The translations under genes were made by a program, and so were the position numbers. This document shows, piece by piece, positions 1-10,129 of a stretch of 64,000 nt of DNA. The notes under the pieces are model-generated. The model did no database searches, was not told the DNA's origin, and saw only the letters and a program-made list of their open reading frames with translations. Position 1 is the first letter of the stretch. Every line of letters starts with the position of its first letter. This stretch comes from Echria macrotheca (lineage: Eukaryota; Ascomycota; Sordariomycetes; Sordariales; Schizotheciaceae), in the NCBI GenBank assembly GCA_030411725.1, contig MU839838.1, positions 434,001 to 498,000 of the forward strand, given 5' to 3'.

Positions 1-1685
1 AAGACCTCGAGGTCATCTCCATCGCACATACGCGGCCGTCTGCGATACGCCCGTCTCGAGCCGTCACCCCTGGACGAATAGTAGGCACTCTCCGTATCCA
101 CGTCAGAACCAAGTACCTCAATGATTTGCATGCGTATGAGCGACAACTTCTCAAGGTCGATTGCCAGGAACTCGCGGTAGGTGAGCTGTGACAGAGTCAA
201 ACTCTCGAGCCAATGGGACGGGTCGTTGGAAAGGAGCTTGCTGATAGCGTCACCGAGATTGTTATACCGAGTCCGCAGCGCCTTTGACCACTCGTCGATG
301 CCGTCAAGTCTGCCCATAATGGTGAAGCTGAGCCTCTCAGAGGCAGACGATATCGTGTCCTTGAGCTGGTACAAATCACGGCGGAGACGATGAAGGTGCT
401 CCGTTCCTCCAACGGCCGGATTGGGAGCAAACTGATTCGTTGCCCCTAGAGGATTAGGATCTTCCCAGGGGCGCCACTGCTTAATCGGAAGGACCGGGGG
501 CACCGTCGGTTGCGTCGCGGTGGTAGTTGGGATGTCGATGGGGGCAGAGCGGCGAGGTTGACCCCCGTCGTGTTGGCGGCCATCGGAGGTGCCGAGGCTT
601 AGGGACGCAAACGGAATTTGCTCTGTTTGGTAGCGGTCAAAATCCCTACATGGAGCGGTTAGAAAATGAACAGATATGTGGGATCATACTACCTACGCTC
701 TGATAATGGGAAGGTACTCCTTCATGCGCTCGCTTGACTCTTCCAGACGGTCGATGCACTCATTGGTCGCCTCGGCGCCGTGGGACCTGGTATCAAAGCC
801 CATCATTAGATCCGCGGGGAATAGTCCATAGGGGTTGATGTGCCGGTGTGTTGTAAATAGAACCCCGCTAGCAACGATCGTGGAGCGATGCTGTGCGTTG
901 AGTTTCAAGTTAACTCGGAGTTTCGAGGCGTGGAGCTGGACTTCTTGGACCCATGGGAGAATGCTTTGTTCGATATCTGGCGTCTCGACGCTAGACTCTT
1001 GCTGTCTGAGATGCGTTGAGATAATGACCTTTAGACTGGCGAGCTGATCCACAAGAGTTTTGCAGATTGCTTCCCAAGACTCCCGCCAACTCTGGCCACC
1101 CCAGTCCCACAACAACAAGCGAATTATTTCTTGAAGGTCTCCGTCGGCCGATTCAATGGCACTGAGGGCAAGATGTGGCCACAGCAGACGGGCTTCGTGT
1201 TGGAGAAATTGGGCGGCCAGGTCGTCGTCTTCGGATGCCTGTGCGGACGGGGGATCCCGGAAGGGATCCTCGAGAGCTTCCTTCTTCGTCTCATGGCTTG
1301 GCGGCTCGTTGAAGTTCTGCAGGGGGGCCTCGGGACCTTCCTCGGGACCTTTCTCGGGGCCTTTCTCGGGACCTTTCAAAGCCGGGCTGCTTTCCGTCTT
1401 GACAGCCTCTGTCTGTATTGCTTGTTCACGGTCGCTCTCGGAGCTGGCAGCGGGACTGGGCAGAATCTGCTGGCTGTCTCGTCTGTTCTGGCTTCCCCCG
1501 CCTCGTCTTCGCCTCGTTTGCGTCCGGGTCTCTGGCTGCGACGCTGCGGGGGGCGGGGTCTTGGCTCGGGGCTTTGGAGAAGGTGGAGACTCGGCATCGG
1601 TGTCGTGCGAAGAGAACGAGACGACCGAGAAGTTGTCAGTGACATCCTCCCAGTCGTCCGAGAGAGAGCTACGCGGCATGGCCAT
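1..1685 (-). CDS. Ser/Pro-rich hypothetical protein, partial at the left edge
   Basis: I do not recognise this protein. Exon 1 runs from an ATG at 1685 to 697. A phase-2 intron (696..646, GTAGGT donor, ATGTAG acceptor) joins it to exon 2 (645 to the window edge), where the frame stays open, so the C-terminus is missing. The first ~170 residues are acidic, Ser/Pro-rich and probably disordered, and include a four-residue repeat (KGPE units) encoded by a 12-bp tandem repeat near 1320-1380. A more ordered helical part follows (around residues 150-330) with Trp-rich stretches such as LLLWDWGGQSW, and exon 2 adds another helical segment. No signal peptide or membrane segment is visible. Met3 is an equally good start. 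The neighbour at 2460-4739 is on the same strand but about 780 bp away. The gene looks real because the frame is long and the intron phases agree. Its function is unknown. Confidence 0.7.
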
Positions 1686-1849
1686 GGTACTCGGGAGAGT
1701 ATGGTGGTGGGGGTTGTTGTTGGCGACAAATGGCTGAACGGCACTGACAAGCGGGTTGGAGGTGAGATGTCAGAGGTCAAGGTTAGGGCCCGTGAAGTGA
1801 TTACGCAGTCCTTGTGGGAAATGCGCAATGGCACAGGCCAATCGAACTA

Positions 1850-2459
1850 GTTATCACTATATTTTTGTTAGACCAGAGAAACCCTAAGCCACATGCTGAA
1901 TTGTGTGGAAAGAATTTGCTCCGTGACGGCCGGCGTTCTCAGCAGTGGTTGCCTTGAGAACCCCACCACAGGCACCAGCACTCTTCCACTGGCCGTTCTG
2001 GTACCGACCTGTTGGGTTAACTTACTGCGAGTAGGAGAGTAGGATAGGATAACGGAGAATAATTGCAGCCGCTATTCTCAGATTGATTTGATGGTGGTTC
2101 GAAAGATCCCGAGAGGTCCCTCGATCGCGAGGATGGAAGAGGACGAATACCCAACTTGGAAGGAGGAAAGCGGGGGGTAATGGAGCTCAAGCTGGCGGCT
2201 GTCTGCAGCCCTGTGGGGAGCTGCCCCGCACTTTAAAGTGCCAAGCCAAGCGGGTGTGTTACCCGTCTCCCAAGGGTTAGGGTAGAAGTTGGAATGCCTC
2301 GATCGAATCAACGGCGCATCGAATGGTGAAATGGACGCTGCGAGCTGATTGAATGCAATAAGATAGGTAGTTAATTAATGTATGGTAACAAAATGCTATC
2401 ACAAAAGAAAACCATGATATGGCCGACACTATCCAACAAATCGTGGTTCAGACCTCCTC
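1850..2459. other. intergenic, no gene seen
   Basis: This stretch lies between the promoter side of the 1-1685 gene and the 3' end of the coiled-coil gene. Short frames here (for example 2078-2311) have no recognisable content. A single TTAGGG-like hexamer near 2270 is isolated and is not a telomeric tract. Confidence 0.6.
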
Positions 2460-4739
2460 CTAATCCAAAAACCCCAGCCCACTATCGTACCGTCTCCGCT
2501 TCTTGCCCTTCTTCGCCAGATCGCCCGAGAGCAACCCACCCGCCTTCAAACCTTCTGGCGCCGCGACTACAGTCACCTCGGCGCTGCCCAGCCCGCTGTC
2601 TCTCCTGGACCCTTCGCTGACCCTCGGCTTCTTGGGCGTCGCCACCAGGAAGCCCTCGCTCATGCGCACCACCCTCTCGAGCTCGGCCTTCATCGAGTCA
2701 ATGACTTCCTTGGCCTTGTGCTTATCCACTTCCCGCTTTGAAGCCAGCTCGACGTTCTCACTCGTGAGCTTGTCGTTGTCAGCGGCCAGTCGTCCGTTCT
2801 CGACGCGCAGCTGCCGGATCGTCTCGTGGGCAGTGCGGAGTGACTCGTTGACCCGGTCGATTTCCAGTCGCAGCTCTGTTACACGCGCGTCGCGGAGGGC
2901 GAGGGCCTGGCCTTGTGCTTTGCTGAGACGCGATGCCTCGGCCTTGTGGCCGGCACGGAGGTCGCTGAGGGCTTGCGCGTGCGCCGCTTGCATGTCGACG
3001 AGCTGGGACTGGAGCGAGGTGGTCTGTTCAACGGCTGAGGACAGCTTCGACTCCAGCTCGGATATCGTGCGAGCCTTGTCCGCCATGGCGTCCGCGTGCT
3101 GTCGCACGACTTCCTCCTTTGCTGCTTTACCTTGGGTGCGCTCGCCATCCAACTCCTGCTCCATGCGCTGGACCAGAGATTCGAGCTCCGAAACATCGCG
3201 CGCGTAGCGTTGCACGGCTCCCTTGAGACGCTCAATACCCACTTCGAGCTCGGATATGCGGCCATCTTTCTCTTTGCCCTCGGCCTCCATCCTGCTGACC
3301 TCTTTGTTTAGGATATCCATCGCATCCACACGAGCGCCTAGCTGCTGTCGGAGAGACAGCTCAATCGCGTGGTATTCGTCGATTGTATCGTCATCCTCGA
3401 GGCTCTTCCTCGAGAGGTCGCGCAGTCTCTCCAGAATAAGGTCCAGGACGGCGGCGCCAGCGGAAGTGAGAGGTAGCGGGATCTCGCCCGGTGTGAGGTA
3501 CTCGAGCTCCAAGCGGGCAGCACGGAAGGAAGACGACAAAGAGGTGATGATTTCCGATGCGTCTGAACCGGCAAAGCCAAGTCCGCTCAGTGACTTGTTG
3601 AGTTCGAGAAGAGCAGCAGTCCGGTCTGACAGCATTTGCAACACCTTTCCGAGTCGCTTCTCAACGTCTGATTGGGTCGACGTCTGATCTGCGACCTCCA
3701 GTGGTGGGTATGGTGACAATTTTTGTGAGAGCCGTGAGGTCAGCGCGGAGTATGACTCCAGGCTTGCGGTGAGTTTGGAGGTCTCGAGCTGCAGTGAGGC
3801 AAGCTCATCCTCTAACGCCTGTTTCTCCGGATCGGGAAGCGATGCTTGGACCCCTGCGTGCGAACAAGGAGTTGGTGGTGGCCGGAAAGCACGCAAAGAT
3901 GGTGTTTCTGGCATCGCGGCTGGGCTTGTTGTCGGTGGGGTTGGGAAAGATGCGCGAGCTCTTCGACTCGGGGTGCTGCAGGCCAAGTCGGCCATGGTAG
4001 TCTCCCCGAATACATCGTTATCGTCGTCTGCGTCAAGGTCCATAAAGTCGTCAGAAAAGGGATCCCGTGCCGCCATCGTCCATTCGAAGGCCGGACTGCT
4101 CGGGGTCGCTTGTTGGACGCCCGAGTGGGCTGACAGTTGTCTCTTCAGAAGCTCAACTTGCTGTTCAAGCTCATGCACCCGGTCGGTGTCCAGGACGACC
4201 GTCTCATCGTGAAGTCGACAAATCTCATCGTCTTTCTGGGCCAACTCGGCCTTGAGCCGGGCAATCTCCTCCTTCCTTTCCCGCGCTCTCCGCTTCCGTT
4301 CAGAAAGAATAGTGTTCATCTCCTCGCTGAGACCATTGCGTCTGATGCGACGTTTTATGCGGCCGTCGAGGACCTGGCGAAGAGGCAGGAACCGGATCTC
4401 ATCGAACGGCGAGAGCGGGTCCTGCGCGTCCTCGTCTCTGGGGTGAACACGACTCAACTGTGCGGGAGTCGAATGCCGTCGAGGACCACGACCGAGCGAT
4501 GTACGTCGGATCATCGGTGTGAGACCTGTCGACAGCTCGTCTTCCAAGGTGGCGGGTACTGGGCCTGGATCCGAAAATCTCACCCTTTTCTTTGGTCGTG
4601 TCTTGCGACTTGGGGTCGCTGTCACGGACGATGATATGGCTGGCGCATCTTCACAGACGCCGCCGTTGTCAGATCTCAGCGCAACATTGCTTCGTCGGGA
4701 GCGCCTCAGGGCGATGGGCTGATTCGAATTGCCAGACAT
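2460..4739 (-). CDS. large coiled-coil protein with a PP1-docking motif
   Basis: A single uninterrupted frame of 759 residues with no intron. The N-terminus (1-150) is basic and low complexity and carries KKRVRFSDPGP at about 50-60. It contains RVRF (52-55), a match to the RVxF consensus that docks protein phosphatase 1. Long heptad-type coiled coil follows at about 145-205, then a Pro/Thr-rich linker, then almost continuous coiled coil from about 300 to 690. The C-terminus is basic and has two DSGLG segments (in SRRDSGLGS and RYDSGLGF), the first matching the DSGxxS phosphodegron pattern. No signal peptide or membrane span is seen. The architecture suits a cytoskeletal, spindle-pole or septal scaffold, but that is inference: I see no named domain. 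The start is the ATG at 4739, and the next frame upstream is unrelated. Confidence 0.8.
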   Translation of the reverse strand: MSGNSNQPIALRRSRRSNVALRSDNGGVCEDAPAISSSVTATPSRKTRPKKRVRFSDPGPVPATLEDELSTGLTPMIRRTSLGRGPRRHSTPAQLSRVHPRDEDAQDPLSPFDEIRFLPLRQVLDGRIKRRIRRNGLSEEMNTILSERKRRARERKEEIARLKAELAQKDDEICRLHDETVVLDTDRVHELEQQVELLKRQLSAHSGVQQATPSSPAFEWTMAARDPFSDDFMDLDADDDNDVFGETTMADLACSTPSRRARASFPTPPTTSPAAMPETPSLRAFRPPPTPCSHAGVQASLPDPEKQALEDELASLQLETSKLTASLESYSALTSRLSQKLSPYPPLEVADQTSTQSDVEKRLGKVLQMLSDRTAALLELNKSLSGLGFAGSDASEIITSLSSSFRAARLELEYLTPGEIPLPLTSAGAAVLDLILERLRDLSRKSLEDDDTIDEYHAIELSLRQQLGARVDAMDILNKEVSRMEAEGKEKDGRISELEVGIERLKGAVQRYARDVSELESLVQRMEQELDGERTQGKAAKEEVVRQHADAMADKARTISELESKLSSAVEQTTSLQSQLVDMQAAHAQALSDLRAGHKAEASRLSKAQGQALALRDARVTELRLEIDRVNESLRTAHETIRQLRVENGRLAADNDKLTSENVELASKREVDKHKAKEVIDSMKAELERVVRMSEGFLVATPKKPRVSEGSRRDSGLGSAEVTVVAAPEGLKAGGLLSGDLAKKGKKRRRYDSGLGFLD

Positions 4740-5100
4740 TTTGGGCTGTTCTGAATGGGAACACCAAATTCGCGGTGGCAGCGTTCATGCTTTAAACAAG
4801 AAGAAAATGGCATCACAACATGGTCACGATGAATTGTGCCCCTGGGGGTTGCCCCACCCTCGGTCCTTGTGTTTGTTTATTTCCCACCTTGGCAAGTGGG
4901 GTTGCGGGTCCGGACGCGGTTGTGGATGCCGGTGGCCTGTGGGCATTCACCGTGTCCAATCGTTTTGCCAAGTCCATGGATGTTGGAAACTGGGCGTTCA
5001 TGCAGCCCAGCTGGCTGGGTGAGTCACCGTTCCAGTGAAGCATCCCGTTCGTACAGGCCAGGGTTCAGCCGGCGTGAATCCGGAAGACGACCGTCGACGC
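4740..5100. other. 5' flank of the coiled-coil gene, no gene seen
   Basis: Several short overlapping frames on both strands cover 4730-5160, but none has a domain, a consistent codon pattern or splice sites that would extend it. It is best read as the 5' untranslated and promoter region of the minus-strand gene at 2460-4739. Confidence 0.5.
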
Positions 5101-5760
5101 AAAATCTTCAGCAAACCTACTATGTAGGTTTAAATTCCTCAAGTAATATATCTGTGTAAGATGAGTTTTAAGCAGATGTATATTCCTCGTGGTTTATTTG
5201 TGGTACATTACCTCGTCTGAGGCGGGGACGTCTTGAATTGTTCGCCTGGGAAGTACATGACCATAGAAGTCAGAGGGAGGCTTGAAAGGATCAGGTCCTG
5301 AAAGGAGACTAGAATTGCGGTTATCTACTGCTTTCAGGATAATAGGGCAACCGATTTCGAATCTGACGATGTAGATCATTCCGGGAAACATCCCAATGCC
5401 GTGGAACACGCTCGAGGATTTGCGAACCAAGCGCCTTCCTGGTATATGCCAGCGCATATTCTCGTATCTGATCCTTTAAGAGTATCTTGTTGTTAGTTTG
5501 AGCTTGAGAAAACCAACCTACGATATCCGCGGACTGAGTCTGTGTCTCCCGTCGGCTGGGTTTAGAGAGAGTCGAGTTTGTAGCACCATGGTCAACAGCT
5601 TGCTACCAACCACACGCTACTTTCATGGATTGATATTTCCTCTTCATCCTTTGAACTGTCCGGTGGCTTCAAGTTTAGGGGGGTATGTTGTTTCTCAGAC
5701 AAGCGTTGAATTAGAGACCGGATTTGAGAGTGCATCACGGTAGTCTCATGGATAAAGTAG
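5100..5760 (-). pseudogene. possible multi-exon gene or gene remnant, unidentified
   Basis: On the minus strand, short coding-like segments can be joined by plausible introns: one at about 5735-5600 (including SEKQHTPLNLKPP), one at about 5476-5330 (DQIREYALAYTRKAL, then LERVPRHWDVSRNDLHRQIR), and one ending near 5210 (DFYGHVLPRRTIQDV). The last intron would be only about 37 nt, and the first exon needs a GTAGCA donor, so the model is weak. The pieces together do not match a family I know. It may be a real small gene, the tail of a longer one, or a degraded copy. Confidence 0.3.
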
Positions 5761-5980
5761 AGGATTCGCTGTGTCGAACAAGGGACAAGGCATCTTCGAG
5801 AAGACCTGGGCAGAAGTAACTAGCAACGGAGCGTATATCAACTGCCTTAGAGAAAGCCGTTTTCCGTCTCCAAGAAGTTCGGTGAGCTGCTTGATCATCC
5901 TCTCAAGAAGTTATTGGGGCCAACTGGACAGCGTTCAAAAAATGAGGACGTGAGAAATGATTGCACGGCGAAAATGCTGC

Positions 5981-6137
5981 AAAAAAAGCGCAAAAAATGT
6001 GGATCGAACCGGCTGCAAGCATCTCCCGAAGGGAAGAACGGTCCTCCGTACTTACGGCTACACCAGAGCGTCCTCTGGAGAGACGGACTTTTCAGGTTGA
6101 TCCGAGAGGGAGGGCTTGGAATCCTGCTTATATACCC
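5981..6137 (-). repeat. Pol III-type (tRNA-related, SINE-like) element, copy 1
   Basis: Read on the minus strand it has, in order, GGGTATATA (6137-6129), an A-box-like stretch TGGTGTAGCCGTAAGTACGG (6065-6046), a B-box-like GGTTCGATCC (6009-6000) and two T-runs (about 5996-5981) that would terminate RNA polymerase III. A second copy lies at 26190-26349 in the opposite orientation. Similarity between the copies starts at the TATA-like motif and ends at the T-runs, as expected for a discrete mobile or transcribed unit. The B-box region does not close into a proper T-arm and no acceptor stem pairs, so it is not a functional tRNA. A SINE or an unrecognised small Pol III RNA are the two options. 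Confidence 0.45.
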
Positions 6138-6504
6138 TGATCGACTGGTTCTTCCTCGGTCCCATCTTGTCGAGGCAGCGCATCGTCTGTTCATTGCCTG
6201 CTGTCCTGCCAACGCATCCCGATTGACCGATTCCTTCGCTGCAGTCGCCGCGATCGGATTTCCTTGTTGCGCAACCTGTTTCGTATTTACCTCGATTTCA
6301 TTCCCTGAGGGCACAGTTTAAGAGTTTGGACACCAATTCTTATGAGCACCGACAGGGTACCTACCTGTAGTTATCACGACGACATAGAGGCATTCCCTTT
6401 CCTAGTCAATTGTATCTCTCTCCATCTCATCACCCACGCCATTTTCCCTTGCTACCCCAACAAATGCTTCCATCCTTCGCACTCCCACCCCATCACCCAC
6501 AAAC

Positions 6505-7819
6505 CTAATACCCAAGAAGCGCCTCCACCTCGTCGGTAATATCAAAAAAAGGAAAATCCGTCCCATTCCCCCCTTTCGTCCCAGGAACAATCCCCCCCGG
6601 AAAGCTCTGCCCAATCATAAACTGCTTCTCCGCCCCGATCTGCACCGTCGCCGTGATAATCCTCTCAAAAAACTTGGGATAATCCGAGGGAATCGTCCCG
6701 AGGTACTCCGCGCTCCGCCACCCATCTTTCGATCGCAACACGCTCACGCCGACGTAGTTCATCGCGGCGAGCATCACCGTCCCGCCGTATCGCTCCGGGA
6801 GGTGGATCGCATCCGGCACGCCGAGTTTTGTCTCGGGCGGAGAGATGGGGATGATTGTGGGCTGGGAGGGCGGGTATTTTAGGGATGTGTCGAAGCGGTA
6901 GAGTTTGCTGTCTCCTGCTGAGAGCTCCTCGGGTACGCCCTCGGCTGAGATGGCGATTAGGGTGGTCGGAGAGAAGGTGGTGGGGAGGGAGACGATGCCC
7001 GTGAAGCCGTGGACGGATGTGTTGGACGTTTGGGGAGGGTAGAAGAGCGTGGGGACTCCGGAGGGGGAGACGCGGATGATGGAGGAGGGGTAGGTGCCCA
7101 CTACGTAGGCGTTGCCGTGGCTGTCGGTGGTTACGTCTTGGAAGCCGGCGTAGAGGGATTGGGTTAGTGCGGTTAGGTTGGTCCGGTGGAGTTCGCGGGA
7201 GTGGGTTGTTGAGTATTTTATCAGCCAGTCTTTTATATTATACGTCAGTTGATGTATCTGGAAGACGAGGAAGCGATAGATGAGGAGAGAGAATGAAAGC
7301 GGACAACATACAGTCGCCGGTGGCGTTGGCTCCGTCCGTGAGAAAAGCCGGTTGCGCATCAATTACGAGATAAATGTCCTTGGTTCGCGGGTCCCAGTGG
7401 ATGCCGCTCGCATGTTCGTCATAGACGTCGGAGATGCCGGGGAAGTTGATGATGTCGAGGGTCTGGCCGGTGTAGGGGTCATATTTGACCATGCTGCCAT
7501 TGAAGAGGGCACTTTTTCGATAGATCAGTCTGTATTAGGTATGCGAGCGGGGAACCGGTTCGGTGGGGATTGATTTTTCTCCTCGGTCTTCCAAGGTGTA
7601 GCACTAGTGGACGCAGGAAAAGACATACCTGATGTACAAAACGCACTCGTCAAAGTCGAAAGCGGCATTGTCAGGGTAGAGCTGGTATTGGTGTATAATG
7701 AAGGTTCCATTTTGAAATGGGGGACAAGAGTGTTTCTTCCCGCGGCCATCGAGGCTTGCGGCGCGCGTGCTGGTCAAAAGAACCGCCGAAAGGACGGTAG
7801 CAAGGCTGAAGGGGCGCAT
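6505..7819 (-). CDS. secreted beta-propeller protein, TRI14 / Mala s 1-like
   Basis: Three exons: 7819..7629, 7529..7312 and 7229..6505, giving 377 residues. Both introns begin GTATGT and the phases agree (the second acceptor is AAAAG at 7230). The N-terminus (MRPFSLATVLSAVLLTSTRA) is a signal peptide. This ATG is preferred to one 13 codons upstream because it puts the hydrophobic core at the start. The body has repeated beta-strand/loop segments typical of SMP-30/Mala s 1-type six-bladed propellers, with several N-glycosylation sequons (NGT, NGS, NAT). The overall pattern resembles fungal TRI14-like proteins, named after an accessory gene of trichothecene clusters. No other trichothecene gene is present, so a toxin role is not implied. 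It is probably an extracellular protein of unknown ligand. The family call rests on recall of overall pattern, not on a catalytic motif. Confidence 0.65.
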
Positions 7820-7887
7820 CCTGGAATCTGTTGAGAACCTTGACGGAATGAATGCCACTGCTTCTTCAGCTCTTGCGGAATCCCCGC

Positions 7888-7893
7888 TTTATA
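7888..7893 (-). promoter_or_regulatory. TATA box of the secreted beta-propeller gene
   Basis: TATAAA (in GGTATAAAGCG) lies about 70 bp upstream of the ATG at 7819, a normal distance for a fungal core promoter. Confidence 0.5.
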
Positions 7894-7899
7894 CCTTAG

Positions 7900-8660
7900 C
7901 TTGAGCTATTTCTCCAGTCTAGAATTGGGACATAAGCTGTAGGTGGGTTACATCAAGCTTTTGCGGGACGGCACGCGCAGCTACTAATGCATCCGAGATG
8001 CATGCCCTCCAAAGTTGCAGCTTGACATCACTAGAAATGCCGGCCGGGGGACTTTTCGGTCAAAACTAACCCGGACGTCCACCATTTTGGCTTGGCTTGC
8101 ATCTTGGGGTCGACCTGATTAAATCGACCATAGGTATCTAGCCCAATTCGAAAATTCTCTACCAAGGGGATGAGGGCCGATTGAGGCTGCAAAAACCGCT
8201 CGTTACGGTTAAAAGAGGGTTCTACGAAGGTCTTTAAAAATATCGAGCGGGTGCGAAGACGTGGCAAGAGGATGTTTGGAGGTGTTAAGAGGGTGGTGGC
8301 AAGTGTTTAGTCACATCACATCAATGCCAATCGGTCCTCAGGTATGTTGGTCTATTGGCTGCCTCGCACGTCTATCTAGGATATGATCCATCTATGCCGA
8401 GCCAGGAAACAAAAACACGCCTGATGAGCCCGTCCCAAAACAAAATCAACTAGCCGGTGTAGATTCGCACCATGTCTATGAACCCATGTCGTCATAGCAT
8501 CCCATTCCCATAGGTTCGTCAATGTTTTGATGAGACATTTGATTCGGCGAGGAAATAGGGTTGGCGAGAGAAAACTATTGGCAAACGAGGACGACCAGAA
8601 AAGGAAAATACCTAGTCGGCGAGGCAACGATGAGCCAACCAAGCTTTGCCGGAATGATAC
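7900..8660. other. intergenic, no gene seen
   Basis: This is the space between the promoter of the beta-propeller gene and the 3' end of the 2EXR gene. Frames at 8031-8267, 8376-8741 and 8527-9162 overlap antisense to each other or to the 2EXR exon and show no domain. Confidence 0.5.
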
Positions 8661-8667
8661 CGCATCC

Positions 8668-10109
8668 TCACTCAATGTGAAGCCGATGGCAGCGGGACTT
8701 GGCGGCAAGGAGCATCTTGAATTTGACCGCTCGGCGCTCATTGCTGCTCCTGCGGAACGGCTCGGCCGGTTCGAAGACCATCCCTCTCGGGAAGCGAGCC
8801 GCTGTGTAATGGTGGCGGGTCAGGGCCAAGGTGTGAAGCACCTCGGTGTGGCCTTTATTGAAGTTCTCACGAAAGCCAAACTTCTTCCAGGGATTCTTTG
8901 TTCCCGGCGGGACACGGCAGACCTGGACATACGGCTGCTTGGCATCGTAGAACACGTCAATGTTGTTCTCGGCCCGGACAGTCGGCGTCACTATTCAAGA
9001 GGGGGCACATTAGCACGGTTCCTTTCCGACGTGGTTCCTGAAAGAAGACGGCGAATCAGGAGCTGCGGAATGAATCACTTACTCTTCTCGAAGAACGGGA
9101 AAAGATACTCCTCAGACTCGGCCATGTGCTCGGCAGATTGGCCATACGGCACGATGATGTAGAACTCCTCCAGTTGATCAAATAGATCGAGGAAGCCGGC
9201 AAGCTCAAGAGGACAGAACCTCCAGTTAGAGTGGCTTCCACGACACCAAATGCAGTGGAACACAAGGTCGTAGCGTGCCAACTCGCAACGAGGCAACTTC
9301 TCGGACCACTGGACGGCTACCCGTCGAATGCCGCGTAGCAGCTCAGCAGAGCGATCCCGTTGGAGACGGAAGGCGTCGAACCAGTAATTTGAGGGGCTCC
9401 AATGTCCAAATGACTGAACGGGGTCGTGGGGCATGGGGGGGCGCGTGGGCGTCATGAACTGGAAGCAGGTCAGGTCTGTCTGCAGGTCGATGCCCGACCA
9501 CTTCAGGTGCGGGAACGACAGTCTGGACTTCTCCGAGGTCGCGAGCTTGATGGCTGTGGCGGCGGCCGGGCAGATGGTAGCAAGCTCGGCCATTCTGCGG
9601 AAGCCCGAGTGGTCGTTGCCCTTTGGCACTGGGTGCAGGCTGACACGCCAAAACTCGATATCACGCTCGCCCGGTCCATCCCCGGGTATTCTGGACTGGG
9701 GATCCTCCTTGCGCTTGACGTTCACAAAGTGAATGTTAGGCTTGCGCAAAGCCTCCTTCCAGATCATGATCTGCGTCTCCATGGGTAGCGCTAGGATCGG
9801 GAAGATTGACTGTTCGTTGCTTTCACCGGCCGTGTTCTGTCTGATCTCGGCCAAGACCTGGCGACGAATAAATTGCGCAGCATCGTCTCTATGGTAATCG
9901 GCCTTACGAGTCATGAACACCTCAAGCGCGTCCTTGATACTGCGAAACTCTTGGGTCTCTTGTTCGGCGGCGGGCTCCTCTTCCTCGTTGTCCTTGTTGA
10001 CCTTTCGATCGGCATTGTCAGACTTGTCAGCCTTGTCGGTCTTGTTGGTCTTGTCGGCCTTGTCGACCTTGTCGGCCTTGCGGGTATCCTTGTTGCTCTG
10101 AGAGAACAT
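8668..10109 (-). CDS. 2EXR-domain protein with a Lys/Asp-rich N-terminal repeat
   Basis: Two exons, 10109..9083 and 8990..8668, encode 449 residues. The intron (GTAAGT donor, TTGAATAG acceptor, phase 1) restores the frame into MTPTVRAENNIDVFYDAKQP. Residues 9-36 are a Lys/Asp/Thr repeat (KADK, KTDK, KSDN) encoded by a short tandem repeat at about 10010-10085. The region around ILALPMETQIMIWKEAL (about 105-120) is the diagnostic start of the fungal 2EXR domain (LPxExxxxIWxxAL). The usual tail follows, with references to rows of aromatic and basic residues and a C-terminal segment. Molecular function of 2EXR proteins is not established. No signal peptide or membrane span is visible. The promoter region is a degenerate tandem array, described separately. 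Confidence 0.8.
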
Positions 10110-10129
10110 CGTGAACGATTGCTGTCGGA

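Noticed and set aside
1131..1850. 239-residue plus-strand frame
   Set aside because: Antisense to exon 1 of the Ser/Pro-rich gene. It is a shadow of its repeats.
2265..2285. Telomere repeat
   Set aside because: Only one or two TTAGGG-like hexamers, with no tandem array.
6000..6070. A tRNA gene in the Pol III-type element
   Set aside because: A and B boxes are present, but the T-arm does not pair and no acceptor stem forms, in either copy.
5895..6314. Similar proteins predicted at 5895-6314 and 26151-26486
   Set aside because: The similarity is fully explained by the Pol III-type repeat. The reading frames are incidental.
6505..7819. Trichothecene toxin cluster inferred from a TRI14-like protein
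   Set aside because: TRI14-like proteins occur widely outside trichothecene clusters, and no other pathway gene is nearby.
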